NCBI RefSeq assembly: GCF_001672915.1
Contig: NZ_LZKR01000153.1
Location: 1 to 64,000, forward strand
Direction: 5' to 3'
DNA from: Mycobacterium sp. 1245805.9
Lineage (GTDB): Bacteria > Actinomycetota > Actinomycetes > Mycobacteriales > Mycobacteriaceae
DNA length: 64,000 nucleotides
The notes under the pieces were generated by a model that was given only the letters and a program-made list of their open reading frames with translations, had not been told where the DNA came from and searched no databases. Positions 43,054 to 52,283 of this stretch are shown here, in pieces (within the stretch, counting starts at the first letter, position 1; the number at the start of each line of letters is the position of its first letter). A program made the position numbers and the translations under genes.

Positions 43054-43851
43054 GTGACAGCGGCAAAGGCATCCGGACGCTCGAAGTCAACGCCTTCCGC
43101 TCCGGACGGTGCCGTCGGCGATCGTTGGTCCAAAGAAACGCGAGTCGGGTTGGTGCGACGGGCGCGGCGAATGAATCGCGCACTGGCGCAAGCGTTTCCG
43201 GACGCCCACTGCGAGCTCGACTTCACGACGCCGCTGGAGCTGACGGTGGCCACCATCCTCTCGGCGCAGAGCACCGACAAGCGGGTCAACCTGACCACGC
43301 CGGCGTTGTTCAAGCGATACCGCTCCGCGCTGGATTATGCGCAAGCCGACCGCGACGAACTGGAAAACCTCATCCGTCCCACCGGTTTCTTCCGCAACAA
43401 GGCGTCGTCGCTGATCGGGCTGGGGCAGGCCCTCGTCGAGCGGTTCGACGGCGAGGTGCCGTCGACCATGGCCGAGCTGGTCACCCTGCCCGGGGTGGGC
43501 CGCAAGACCGCCAATGTGATTCTGGGCAACGCCTTCGGCATCCCGGGAATCACCGTCGACACCCATTTCTCGCGGTTGATGCACCGGTGGCGGTGGACCA
43601 TCGAAAAGGATCCCGTCAAGATCGAGCACGCGGCCGGCGAGCTGATCGAACGCCGGGAGTGGACCATGCTCAGCCACCGGGTCATCTTCCACGGCCGCCG
43701 CGTCTGCCACGCCCGCAAACCGGCGTGCGGTGCCTGCATCCTCGCCAAGGACTGCCCGTCCTTCGGGCTGGGCCCCACCGACCCGCTGCTCGCCGCGCCC
43801 CTCGTCCAGGGCCCGGAAACCGAGCACCTGCTGGCCCTGGTCGGGCTGTAG
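43054..43851 (+). CDS. nth: Endonuclease III (DNA glycosylase/AP lyase)
   Basis: Nth removes oxidised pyrimidines and cuts abasic sites. From the GTG at 43054 the protein has 265 residues; conserved sequence starts near residue 25 (VGLVRRARRMNRALAQAFP). The helix-hairpin-helix is LPGVGRKTANVILG with the catalytic Lys, and TVDTHF holds the catalytic Asp. CHARKPACGACILAKDC gives the C-x6-C-x2-C-x5-C [4Fe-4S] loop. A thioredoxin-like gene follows after 17 bases. Confidence 0.95.
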   Translation: MTAAKASGRSKSTPSAPDGAVGDRWSKETRVGLVRRARRMNRALAQAFPDAHCELDFTTPLELTVATILSAQSTDKRVNLTTPALFKRYRSALDYAQADRDELENLIRPTGFFRNKASSLIGLGQALVERFDGEVPSTMAELVTLPGVGRKTANVILGNAFGIPGITVDTHFSRLMHRWRWTIEKDPVKIEHAAGELIERREWTMLSHRVIFHGRRVCHARKPACGACILAKDCPSFGLGPTDPLLAAPLVQGPETEHLLALVGL

Positions 43852-43868
43852 TACCGGGGCGCGCGACG

Positions 43869-44507
43869 TTGACCCGGACCACCCGGTGGACCATCGCCAT
43901 CCTGGCGGTGGTGGCCGCGTTGGTCGCGGCGCTGGTGGCGTCGCTGCACGACGATTCGGCACCGACCGCGACAACACCGGCGCCCGCCCCCCGGGAGCAC
44001 CGCGACGCCGACACACCCGCCGCGCTGGCGGGTCCGCGCGAGCGCGCCAACCTGCCGCGGTGTCCCGCGCCCGGCGGGGGCCCCGGCCCGGCCGCGCTGC
44101 GCGGCGTCACGGTGGAATGCGCCGCCGACGGTTCGGCCGTCGACGTCGCCCGCGCGCTGGCCGGACACCGCGTGGTCCTCAACCTCTGGGCGTATTGGTG
44201 CGCGCCGTGCGCGGCCGAACTTCCCGCGATGGCCGAGTATCAGCGGCGGGTCGGGTCGGACGTGATGGTGGTGACGGTTCACCAGGACGAGAACGAGACG
44301 GCGGGGTTACTGCGGTTGGCGGAGTTGGGTGTTCGGCTGCCGACGCTGCAGGACGGCCGTCGTCGGGTCGCGGCCGCGCTGCGTGTGGTAAATGTGATGC
44401 CTGCGACGGTCGTCCTCCGGCCGGACGGTAGCGTTGCGCAGATGCTGCCGCGGCCTTTCGCCAGTGCCGACGAGATCGCAGCTGCGGTCGGAAACGACGC
44501 GGGATAG
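43869..44507 (+). CDS. Membrane-anchored thioredoxin-like protein (Rv3673c-like)
   Basis: A TTG start gives 212 residues. An N-terminal signal anchor (about 7-27) is followed by a proline-rich linker and a TlpA/ResA-type thioredoxin domain with WAYWCAPC as the active-site CxxC. A cis-Pro segment is NVMPATVVL. An extra Cys pair (CPAPG, VECAAD) lies before the domain. The protein faces outside and would reduce or shuffle disulfides. It is followed by the CoA NUDIX and marP genes. Confidence 0.87.
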   Translation: MTRTTRWTIAILAVVAALVAALVASLHDDSAPTATTPAPAPREHRDADTPAALAGPRERANLPRCPAPGGGPGPAALRGVTVECAADGSAVDVARALAGHRVVLNLWAYWCAPCAAELPAMAEYQRRVGSDVMVVTVHQDENETAGLLRLAELGVRLPTLQDGRRRVAAALRVVNVMPATVVLRPDGSVAQMLPRPFASADEIAAAVGNDAG

Positions 44508-44536
44508 GCAGATTGACTGGACCGAGGGAGGCGCCG

Positions 44537-45313
44537 GTGAGTTCAGTCATCCCGCTGATGCCCGACGTGTCCCCGCCCTGGTTGCGTCCGCTGGTGGACA
44601 ACGTCGGTCAGATCCCCGAGGCGTACCGGCATCGGCTGCCCGCCGGCGTGCTCGCGATGGTGACCGCATCCAAGGCCGCCGCATCGATGGCGTCGTTGCT
44701 CGGTGACGACCGCGAGGCGGCGGTGCTGGTGTTGTTCTCGGGTCCCGAGTCCGGCCCGGCCGACGGCGGTGTGCCCGACGATGCCGACCTGTTGCTGACC
44801 GTGCGGGCCTCGACATTGCGCCACCACGCCGGCCAGGCGGCCTTTCCCGGCGGCGCCTCCGATCCCGGCGACGACGGCCCGGTGGCCACCGCGCTGCGCG
44901 AGGCGCAGGAGGAAACCGGGATCGACGTCAGCCGGCTGCGTCCGCTGGCCACGATGGAACGGACGTTCATCGCGCCGTCGCGGTTCCACGTCGTCCCCGT
45001 GCTGGCCTACTCGCCGGACCCCGGGCCGGTGGGCGTCGTCGACGAGACCGAAACGGCGATCGTGTCGCGGGTTCCGGTGCGCGCCTTCATCAATCCGGAG
45101 AACCGGCTGATGGTGTACCGCGGCAACCTCGGCCGCCGCTGGGCCGGGCCGGCGTTTCTGCTGAATCAGATGCTGGTGTGGGGATTCACCGGCCAGGTGA
45201 TCTCCGCGGTGCTGGATGTCGCCGGCTGGGCCCGGCCCTGGGACACCACCAAGATCTTGGAGCTCGACGAGGCGATGGTGCTGGTCGGCGAGGCGGGCGG
45301 TCGCCGTCGATGA
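44537..45313 (+). CDS. NUDIX hydrolase, CoA pyrophosphatase type (Rv3672c-like)
   Basis: From the GTG at 44537 (GAGGGAGG 5 bases ahead; a TTG at 44513 is also possible) the protein has 258 residues. The NUDIX box reads GGASDPGDDGPVATALREA followed by QEETGI, and TLRHHAGQAAFPGG is the CoA-type extension typical of CoA diphosphatases. It would cleave CoA or its derivatives. The stop overlaps the marP start as ATGA. Confidence 0.9.
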   Translation: MSSVIPLMPDVSPPWLRPLVDNVGQIPEAYRHRLPAGVLAMVTASKAAASMASLLGDDREAAVLVLFSGPESGPADGGVPDDADLLLTVRASTLRHHAGQAAFPGGASDPGDDGPVATALREAQEETGIDVSRLRPLATMERTFIAPSRFHVVPVLAYSPDPGPVGVVDETETAIVSRVPVRAFINPENRLMVYRGNLGRRWAGPAFLLNQMLVWGFTGQVISAVLDVAGWARPWDTTKILELDEAMVLVGEAGGRRR

Positions 45314-46518
45314 ACATGAATTCGATGACGCCGTCGCAGTGGCTGGACATCGCCGTGCTGGCGGTCGCTTTCATCGCGGCCATCTCGGGTTGGCGTTCGG
45401 GGGCGCTGGGCTCGCTGCTGTCGTTCGTCGGCGTGTTGCTCGGCGCCATCGCGGGCGTGCTGCTGGCGCCGCACATCGTCAGCCACATCGCCGCGCCCCG
45501 CGCCAAGCTGTTCACCGCGCTGTTCTTGATCCTCGCGCTGGTCGTCGTCGGTGAGGTCGCCGGCGTGGTGCTGGGGCGGGCCGTGCGCGGCGCGATCCAC
45601 AGCCGCACAATCCGGACCGTCGACTCCGTCATCGGCGTGGGCGTCCAGCTGGTGGTGGTGCTGACCGCGGCGTGGCTGCTGGCCACCCCGCTGACGCAGT
45701 CCAAGGACCAGCCCGAACTGGCCGCCGCGGTCCGGGGTTCGCGGGTGCTCGCGCAGGTCAACGAGGTCGCGCCGCCCTGGCTGAAGACGGTGCCCAAGCG
45801 CCTCTCGGCGCTGTTGAACACCTCCGGCCTGCCCGCGGTGCTCGAGCCGTTCAGCCGCACCCCGGTGATTCCGGTCGCGTCGCCCGACCCCGCCCTGGCC
45901 ACCAACCCGGTGGTGACGAACGCCGCGCCGAGCGTGGTCAAGGTGCGCAGCCTCGCGCCCAGCTGCCAAAAGGTTTTGGAGGGCAGCGGATTCGTGATCG
46001 CGCCCGACCGGGTGATGACCAACGCGCACGTGGTGGCCGGGTCCAACAGCGTCCAGATCTACGCCAGCGGCAACCCCCTCGACGCGACCGTGGTGTCCTA
46101 CGACCCATCGGTCGACATCGCAATCCTCGCCGTCCCGAACCTGTCGGCGGCGCCGTTGGCCTTCGCCCAGGGCGAGGCGAAAAGCGGCGAAAGCGTTGTG
46201 GTGCTGGGCTATCCGGGCGGCGGCAACTTCACCGCCACCCCGGCCCGGATCCGCGAGGCCATCAGGCTCAGCGGCCCCGACATCTACCGGGATCCGGCGC
46301 CGGTCACCCGCGACGTGTACACCATCAGAGCCAGTGTGGAGCAAGGCAATTCGGGAGGTCCGTTGATCGACCTCAACGGCCACGTGCTCGGCGTCGTGTT
46401 CGGCGCCGCCGTCGACGACCCCGACACCGGGTTCGTGTTGACCGCCGACGAGGTCGCCAGCCAGCTCTCCAAGATCGGCGACACCCAGCAGGTCGCCACC
46501 GGGTCCTGCGTCAGCTGA
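45310..46518 (+). CDS. marP: Periplasmic serine protease MarP (membrane-anchored)
   Basis: The ATG at 45310 overlaps the NUDIX stop as ATGA and gives 402 residues; M. tuberculosis annotation starts 5 residues later at MTPSQWLD. Four CvpA-like membrane helices (about 10-130) precede a chymotrypsin-fold protease. The triad is His240 (TNAHVV), Asp269 (SVDIAIL) and Ser348 (EQGNSGGP). Two Cys, in APSCQKV and near the C-terminus GSCVS, form the regulatory disulfide. MarP protects intracellular pH in acid. It overlaps ephE by 8 bases in convergent direction. Confidence 0.95.
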   Translation: MNMNSMTPSQWLDIAVLAVAFIAAISGWRSGALGSLLSFVGVLLGAIAGVLLAPHIVSHIAAPRAKLFTALFLILALVVVGEVAGVVLGRAVRGAIHSRTIRTVDSVIGVGVQLVVVLTAAWLLATPLTQSKDQPELAAAVRGSRVLAQVNEVAPPWLKTVPKRLSALLNTSGLPAVLEPFSRTPVIPVASPDPALATNPVVTNAAPSVVKVRSLAPSCQKVLEGSGFVIAPDRVMTNAHVVAGSNSVQIYASGNPLDATVVSYDPSVDIAILAVPNLSAAPLAFAQGEAKSGESVVVLGYPGGGNFTATPARIREAIRLSGPDIYRDPAPVTRDVYTIRASVEQGNSGGPLIDLNGHVLGVVFGAAVDDPDTGFVLTADEVASQLSKIGDTQQVATGSCVS

Positions 46519-47488
46519 CGGGACGCCCGTACACCAGCTCGAGGAACTTCATCAGGTGCCGGTTGATTTCCTCGGGGGCCTCTTCGTGGCTGAAATGTCC
46601 TGCGCCGGTGATGGATACGTAGCGGCCCTGGGGCGCGTAGCGCTGGGTGCGGTCGACCGGGTCGGCGAGCACGTAGGGATCGGCGTCACCGCGCAGGTGC
46701 AGCAGCGGCAGGCCGAGCTGCCGGCTCATCGACTTCATGAACCGCCGGCCCTCGCCGCGCAGCTGGCTGCGCACCGCCCAGCGCTGGTATTCCAGCGCGG
46801 AGTGCGCGGCCGCCGGTATCCGAATCGCCGTCCGCATGTGCCGGACGGTCTGTGAAAAATCCTCGGAGGCAACCCATTTGGGGCAGCTCCGGCTCCGGAC
46901 GAGGCGCTCGATCTCCGTGGCGTCGTGCCGCGTCAGCAGCCGCTCCGGCCAGATGGGCAGCTGGTATTGCAGCAACGTCGGCAGCAGGGCATACCCCTGG
47001 TCGCGCCGGGTCAGGGTGGATCGCCGCAGCGCCGCCGGGTGCGGCGAGCTGATCAGCGCGATGGCGCGCACCAGTCGCGGATGCAGCAGCGCGGTGGCCC
47101 AGCAGGCCAGCCCGCCGTCGGCGTGGCCGACCAGCGTCGCCGACGAGTGCCCCAGCGCGCGGATCAGCCCGGCGGTGTCGCCGGCCAGCGTCCAGCCGTC
47201 GTAGCCGCGGGGCGGTTTGTCGCTGCCGCCGTAGCCCCGCAGGTCGACCGCGACCACGCGCGCCCCGGTCAGCCCCCGCAGCTGATGCCGCCAAGACCAC
47301 CAGAACGATCCGAAACCGTGCAGCAGCATCACCAGCGGCCGCGCGGTGGCCGGCTGCGCCGGCGGCACGCCGTCGCCTTGCCCGTCGGGCAGGGCCTCGA
47401 CGACGTGGAATCGGATGCCGTTGGCGTGCACGTCCAGGTGTCGCCACGGCCCGTCGATGCGGGTGACCGACGGATCGGGTGCCGGCAT
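46511..47488 (-). CDS. ephE: Alpha/beta hydrolase, epoxide hydrolase type
   Basis: The protein has 325 residues. The oxyanion motif is MLLHGFGSFWWSWRHQL, and the nucleophile elbow is VGHADGGLACW, in which Asp replaces the Ser of most hydrolases, as expected for epoxide hydrolases. The catalytic His is in GAGHFSHEEAPEE. The position and sequence match M. tuberculosis EphE (Rv3670). The start ATG directly follows the TAG of the holin-X gene with no gap, so the two are co-transcribed. Confidence 0.9.
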   Translation of the reverse strand: MPAPDPSVTRIDGPWRHLDVHANGIRFHVVEALPDGQGDGVPPAQPATARPLVMLLHGFGSFWWSWRHQLRGLTGARVVAVDLRGYGGSDKPPRGYDGWTLAGDTAGLIRALGHSSATLVGHADGGLACWATALLHPRLVRAIALISSPHPAALRRSTLTRRDQGYALLPTLLQYQLPIWPERLLTRHDATEIERLVRSRSCPKWVASEDFSQTVRHMRTAIRIPAAAHSALEYQRWAVRSQLRGEGRRFMKSMSRQLGLPLLHLRGDADPYVLADPVDRTQRYAPQGRYVSITGAGHFSHEEAPEEINRHLMKFLELVYGRPVS

Positions 47489-48019
47489 CTACCAACCCGA
47501 GGGATCCGCGGGCTTTGCGTGCCTGCCGCCGGAGGACTCGGTGAGCTCCTTCGGGGCCGGGGCGGGCTTGTCGTGGCCGGGGGTGAGCGCGGTGCGCGTC
47601 TCCTTGACCGATTCGATGGTCTGCCGCGGGCCGCGGATGCGGCGGACCTTCAGGAAGCCCAGCAAGCCGAGCACGGCGCCGACGACCACCATGATCCCGA
47701 ACACGATCAGGAACGCCACCCAGCGCCATAGCCATTCGTCGAGCAGCTCGGCGAGGAAGAAAAAGAAAAAGAACGTCGAATAGAACAGCACCACCAGCGC
47801 GGCGATGAAATAGACGCTGCCGGTCAGGCCCTTCTTGACGTCCCGGGTGATCTCCGAACGGGCCAGTTCGACCTCGGCGCGGACCAGGGTGGACATCTGC
47901 GCTGTGGCGTCTTTGATCAGGTCACCGATCGACGGCTCGGCCGGCTTGGCGTGCGGGTCGGCCAACGGAATCGTGGTCAGCGTGCTGGGCACACCGTTGT
48001 TGCGATCGTCTTTGCTCAC
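47489..48019 (-). CDS. Holin-X/DUF1469-type membrane protein (Rv3669-like)
   Basis: The protein has 176 residues. Residues 30-75 (SIGDLIKDATAQMSTLVRAEVELARSE) are the family signature, followed by two helices (about 80-130). The C-terminal 45 residues are charged. The family is named for resemblance to phage holins but occurs as an ordinary actinobacterial gene, and no phage genes are near. It is upstream of ephE, stop and start touching. Confidence 0.87.
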   Translation of the reverse strand: MSKDDRNNGVPSTLTTIPLADPHAKPAEPSIGDLIKDATAQMSTLVRAEVELARSEITRDVKKGLTGSVYFIAALVVLFYSTFFFFFFLAELLDEWLWRWVAFLIVFGIMVVVGAVLGLLGFLKVRRIRGPRQTIESVKETRTALTPGHDKPAPAPKELTESSGGRHAKPADPSGW

Positions 48020-48204
48020 GGACCGTCCTCTCGGTTCTCTCGTCGCGGTTCATGTTGCCATGCGGTGCGGTGCCAAACGAGGCCAGCTGAAGGCGCCGCG
48101 GGAGGGCACTCGGTTGCGCCATCTGCGCTGACGAATCCGCCACCCCGGCCGACTAGACTGACCAGGCCGCTCAGGATGTCCGACCGCTCGATGGGGGTAA
48201 TGCT

Positions 48205-48900
48205 TTGCAGACTGCCTACCGTTGCTACAAGGCGGCGATGGTGGCCGTGCTGGTGGCCCTGATGAGCGTCCCCGCCAAGGCGGCCGCCGACGACCGGGTC
48301 CCGATGGGCGGCGGCGCCGGCATCGTCGTCAACGGCGACAACATGTGCACCCTGACGACGATCGGCACCGATGCCGCCGGGGAGCTGATCGGCTTCACCT
48401 CGGCGCACTGCGGCGGCCCGGGCGCGCAGGTCGCCGCCGAGGCCGCCCAGGACAGGGGCCCGCTGGGCGTGATGGTCGCCGGCAACGACAACCTCGACTA
48501 CGCGGTGATCAAGTTCGATCCGGCCAAGGTGGCGCCGGTGGCCAACTACAACGGCTTTGTGATCAGCGGCATCGGCCCGGATCCGACGTTTGGACAGGTC
48601 GCCTGCAAGCAGGGCCGCACGACGGGCAATTCCTGCGGGGTCACCTGGGGCCCCGGCCAGGACCCGGGCACCATCGTCATGCAGGTGTGCGGCCAGCCCG
48701 GTGACTCCGGGGCGCCGGTAACCGTGAACAACCTGCTGGTCGGCATGATTCACGGGGCGTTCAGCGACAACCTGCCCACGTGCGTCATCAAGTACATCCC
48801 GCTGCACACGCCGGCGGTGGTGCAGTCGTTCAACGCGATCATGGCCGACATCAACGCCAAGCACCGGGCCGGCGCGGGATTCGTGCCGCTGCCCGGCTGA
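48205..48900 (+). CDS. Secreted chymotrypsin-like (S1) protease (Rv3668c-like)
   Basis: A TTG start gives 231 residues with a signal peptide of about 28 residues ending MSVPAKAAA. The triad is visible as TSAHCGG (His), NLDYAV (Asp) and GQPGDSGAPV (Ser). Cys pairs suggest two disulfides (MCTL with AHCG; VACK with MQVCG). It is exported and probably soluble. No propeptide longer than about 10 residues is seen. The substrate is unknown. Confidence 0.9.
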   Translation: MQTAYRCYKAAMVAVLVALMSVPAKAAADDRVPMGGGAGIVVNGDNMCTLTTIGTDAAGELIGFTSAHCGGPGAQVAAEAAQDRGPLGVMVAGNDNLDYAVIKFDPAKVAPVANYNGFVISGIGPDPTFGQVACKQGRTTGNSCGVTWGPGQDPGTIVMQVCGQPGDSGAPVTVNNLLVGMIHGAFSDNLPTCVIKYIPLHTPAVVQSFNAIMADINAKHRAGAGFVPLPG

Positions 48901-48910
48901 GCGGGCCCGC

Positions 48911-50860
48911 CTACTTCGCGCTCCTGATCGCGTCGAACACGCCGGGGTCGAGCAGCGTCGACGTGTCGCCCAGCTCGCGGTTCTCGGCGATGTCGCGCAA
49001 CAGCCGGCGCATGATCTTGCCGCTGCGGGTCTTGGGCAGTTCGGGCACCACGTGGATCTCGCGCGGCTTGGCGATGGGTGAGATCTCCTTGGCCACCTCG
49101 GCGCGCAGCTCGTCGACGATCCCGTCGTGCACCTCGTATTCGGCGCACAGGACGACGAACGCGCAGACGGCTTGGCCCGTGGTCTCGTCGGCCTTCGCGA
49201 CCACCGCGGCCTCGGCGACTCCGTGGTGGCCGACGAGCGCCGACTCCAACTCGGCGCTCGAGAGCCGGTGCCCCGACACGTTCATCACGTCGTCGATGCG
49301 GCCCACCACCCAGATGGCGCCGTCGCGGTCGTAATAGGCGCTGTCGCCGGCGAAGTACCAGCCCTGCTCGGCGAATCGGGACCAGTAGGTCTCGACGTAA
49401 CGCTCCGCATCGCCCCAGATGCCGCGCAGCATGGAGGGCCACGGCTGGTCCAGAACCAAGTAGCCGGTGATGTGTTCGCCGTGATGGACGGCGGGCGTCA
49501 ATCGCTCGCCGTGGTCGTCGACGATGCTCGCGGAGATGCCCGGCAATGCCCTCATCGCCGAACCCGGTTTGGCCGCGGTGATCCCGGGCAGCGGGGAGAT
49601 CATCGCGGCGCCCGTTTCGGTCTGCCACCAGGTGTCGACGATGGGCAGGCTGTCGGCGCCGATCACCATGCGGTACCAGCGCCACGCCTCGGGGTTGATC
49701 GGCTCGCCCACCGTGCCCAGCAGTCGCAGGCTGGACAGGTCGTGCGCGTCGGGGATCTCGCGCCCCCACTTCATGAACGTCCGAATCAGCGTGGGTGCGG
49801 TGTAATAGACTGTCACCCCGTACTTTTCGATGATCTCGAAATGCCGGTGTTGGGTCGGCGAGTCGGGCGTCCCCTCGTAGAGAACCTCGGTGACCCCGTT
49901 GGACAGCGGACCGTAGACACCGTAGGTGTGTCCGGTGACCCAGCCGATGTCGGCGGTGCACCAATAGACGTCGCGCTCGGGCTTGATGTCGAAGACGTAG
50001 TAGTGCGTGTAGGAGGATTGGGTCAGGTAGCCGCCGCTGGTGTGCACGATGCCCTTGGGCTTGCCGGTGGTGCCCGAGGTGTACAGCAGGAACAGCGGCT
50101 GCTCGGCGTCGAACGCGTCGGGGGTGTGTTCGTCCGAGGCCGCGTCGACGACCTCGTGCCACCACAGGTCGCGGTCGTCGTTCCAGGACACGTCAATTCC
50201 GGTGCGCCGCACCACCAGAACGCGCTCGACGGGACTGTCCGGATCCGAGACCGCCTCGTCGGCCGCCTCCTTCAGCGGCGCGGGCTTGCCGCGGCGGAAC
50301 TGCCCGTCGGTAGTTATCAGCAGCTTGGCCTCGGCGTCGGCGATGCGGGCGCGCAGCGCCTTGGCGGTGAAACCCGCGAACACGACGCTGTGCATGACAC
50401 CCAGGCGCGCGCAGGCCAGCATCGCGATGACGGCCTCGGGGATCAAGGGCATGTAGATGGCGACGCGGTCACCGGCGACCAGGTCGAGGTCGGTCAGCGC
50501 GTTGGCCGCCTTGCACACCTCTTTCTGCAGATCGGCATAGGTCAGGCTGCGGCTGTCGCCGGGCTCGCCCTCCCAGTGGATGGCGACGCGATCCCCGTGG
50601 CCGGCCGCCACGTGGCGGTCCACGCAGTTGTAGGCGACGTTGAGCTTGCCGTCGGCGAACCATTTGGCGAAGGGCGCCTCCGACCAGTCCAGGATCTCGG
50701 TGAACGGTGTCGACCAGGCGAGCCGGTTGGCCTGCTTGGCCCAGAACGCCAGCCGGTCCTGCTCGGCCTCGCGGTACAGCTCCTCACCCGCGTTGGCCTG
50801 CTCGGCGAACTGCGCCGACGGCGGATAGGACGTCGGTCCCTCGGTGTGGGTGGCGGTCAC
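48911..50860 (-). CDS. acs: Acetyl-CoA synthetase (AMP-forming)
   Basis: The enzyme makes acetyl-CoA from acetate, ATP and CoA. The GTG at 50860, preceded by AGGAGGAA, gives 649 residues. The AMP-binding motif is YTSGTTGKPKG; DTWWQTETG and GRIDDVMNVSGHR follow. The C-terminal SGKIMRRLLRD holds the lysine whose acetylation switches Acs off in mycobacteria. In M. tuberculosis Acs acetylation is driven by a cAMP-responsive acetyltransferase, which links it to the crp gene in the same window. Confidence 0.96.
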   Translation of the reverse strand: MTATHTEGPTSYPPSAQFAEQANAGEELYREAEQDRLAFWAKQANRLAWSTPFTEILDWSEAPFAKWFADGKLNVAYNCVDRHVAAGHGDRVAIHWEGEPGDSRSLTYADLQKEVCKAANALTDLDLVAGDRVAIYMPLIPEAVIAMLACARLGVMHSVVFAGFTAKALRARIADAEAKLLITTDGQFRRGKPAPLKEAADEAVSDPDSPVERVLVVRRTGIDVSWNDDRDLWWHEVVDAASDEHTPDAFDAEQPLFLLYTSGTTGKPKGIVHTSGGYLTQSSYTHYYVFDIKPERDVYWCTADIGWVTGHTYGVYGPLSNGVTEVLYEGTPDSPTQHRHFEIIEKYGVTVYYTAPTLIRTFMKWGREIPDAHDLSSLRLLGTVGEPINPEAWRWYRMVIGADSLPIVDTWWQTETGAAMISPLPGITAAKPGSAMRALPGISASIVDDHGERLTPAVHHGEHITGYLVLDQPWPSMLRGIWGDAERYVETYWSRFAEQGWYFAGDSAYYDRDGAIWVVGRIDDVMNVSGHRLSSAELESALVGHHGVAEAAVVAKADETTGQAVCAFVVLCAEYEVHDGIVDELRAEVAKEISPIAKPREIHVVPELPKTRSGKIMRRLLRDIAENRELGDTSTLLDPGVFDAIRSAK

Positions 50861-50974
50861 TGGATTCCTCCTAGCGTCGAGGCTCGTCAACCGTCAGTGA
50901 GCCTAGACCTTCCAGATGAAATGCCGTCGCCCGATCCGGGGTCATATACGTCCGCGTGCCGCATAATCACCGAT

Positions 50975-51526
50975 GTGCCGGGTACGCCGCGCTTGCGATC
51001 GCGACTAGCTTTCAGCTTCGCCGCGGCCGCAACGACTTACGCGGCGACGACGATGTCGGGGGCGCTGGGATCGCCCGCGCGGGCCGCGCCGGCCGACGCC
51101 GTCGACCAGCCGGCGCCGTGCTGGTCGGAGCAGGTCGCGGTCAGCGCTTCGCCGACGCAGGCCGCCGTCGGCCACCGCGGCGTGACGCTGCTGTTCGCCC
51201 TCGCCGGCGGCGCGGACCCCTGCACGCTCACCGGTTACCCGAGCGTCGACTCGGGCAGCGGCGGGCCGCTCATTCACGCCCAGCCGACGCCGCGCGGTTA
51301 CCTGGGTGGGCTGCCCGCCAGCGTCGACGTCCCGCCGACGGTCACCCTGTCGCTGTCGACGCAGGGGCAGGCAGTCGTGGAGGGCGTGGCCGTCGACGCC
51401 GACGGCAAGCCGTGCCCCGGCTACACCGACCTGGCGGTCAGCCCTCCCGCCATCCTGCAGGTGTTCACCGTGCCGGCGGCTATCGACGCCTGCCGGCTGG
51501 AGGTCCATCCCGTCACCGCCGACTGA
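50975..51526 (+). CDS. Secreted DUF4232 domain protein
   Basis: The GTG start gives 183 residues with an N-terminal signal of about 35 residues ending near SPARAAP. The mature part has PCWSEQVAV, VTLLFALAGGADPCTLTGYPSVD and a C-terminal CRLEVHP, with Cys pairs that match the DUF4232 beta fold. The function is unknown; proteins of this domain are often secreted or lipid-anchored in mycobacteria. This one has no lipobox. The acs promoter region lies between it and the divergent acs gene. Confidence 0.85.
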   Translation: MPGTPRLRSRLAFSFAAAATTYAATTMSGALGSPARAAPADAVDQPAPCWSEQVAVSASPTQAAVGHRGVTLLFALAGGADPCTLTGYPSVDSGSGGPLIHAQPTPRGYLGGLPASVDVPPTVTLSLSTQGQAVVEGVAVDADGKPCPGYTDLAVSPPAILQVFTVPAAIDACRLEVHPVTAD

Positions 51527-51532
51527 TGGTGC

Positions 51533-52216
51533 TCAGGTGCGTGCCAGGCAGTAGACGCGCGGCGGCACCGGATAGGCGATGGCCTTGTCGCCGGACGCGC
51601 ACCGCGCCGTGTCCGTGCTGCCGTCGATGCGCTGGACGACTCGGTCCAGCGCCGGCTGGGGCTCGGCGCAGTCGTCCGGCCTCAGCGTCAGGTTTTCGGC
51701 TCCGTTGGTCAGTTGGTAGCAGCGGCCCTGCTGGAGGTTGAGCGCGAAGCACAGGATGGCGGAGTCGTCGGTGTACCGGCTGTAGACGGAGTTGTCGCGC
51801 TTGCCGTCCGGGCAGTTCGCCGCGGGGCTGCCCTTGTAGGCGAGTTGATAGGTGTTCGCCGGGTTCGTGCAGTCGTTGGCCGGTCGTGAACTGAAAGACC
51901 TTGCGAGAAACGCGTTTTGGTCGATGCACTGACCCACCGGCATGGACTTGTCGGTATCGAACAGGCTCCTCTTGTTCAGTCGCACGAGGTTTCCCGCGAC
52001 CTCGAGCGCACCCAGCGTGAGCAGTACGGCGCCGACGACGATCAGCGCGGTGGCCCACTTCGCGGGGCGCGCCGGCGCCGAATCCGGGGCTCCGGTGGTG
52101 ACGGCCCGCACGCTGCGCGCGCGCAACCCCAGTATCAGACAGACCAGTCCGATCGCCGGAACGGCGAACATCGCCGCCAGATATCCGACCTGAAGGCCGA
52201 CCTCGCGCGCGGTCAC
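51533..52216 (-). CDS. Membrane protein with cysteine-rich outer domain (DUF4190 and LppU-like)
   Basis: The protein has 227 residues. Two helices (about 10-30 and 54-74) form a DUF4190-like N-terminus, followed by an extracytoplasmic domain with seven Cys (SMPVGQCIDQNAFL, NDCTNPANTYQ, NCPDGKRD, ILCFALN, GRCYQL and more). The spacing resembles the LppU-type domain found in mycobacterial lipoproteins. A role in septum or envelope has been guessed for related proteins but is not shown. It is convergent with the DUF4232 gene, 6 bases apart. Confidence 0.7.
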   Translation of the reverse strand: MTAREVGLQVGYLAAMFAVPAIGLVCLILGLRARSVRAVTTGAPDSAPARPAKWATALIVVGAVLLTLGALEVAGNLVRLNKRSLFDTDKSMPVGQCIDQNAFLARSFSSRPANDCTNPANTYQLAYKGSPAANCPDGKRDNSVYSRYTDDSAILCFALNLQQGRCYQLTNGAENLTLRPDDCAEPQPALDRVVQRIDGSTDTARCASGDKAIAYPVPPRVYCLART

Positions 52217-52283
52217 GGCGCCATCCTAGTCGCGGCGCGCGTCCCGTTCGGCCGGCGGCGCCGCAGGCCTTAGGGTCGCTGGC

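Noticed and set aside
47489..48019. Prophage remnant because of the holin-like gene
   Set aside because: The family is common in actinobacteria, and no phage structural gene is near.
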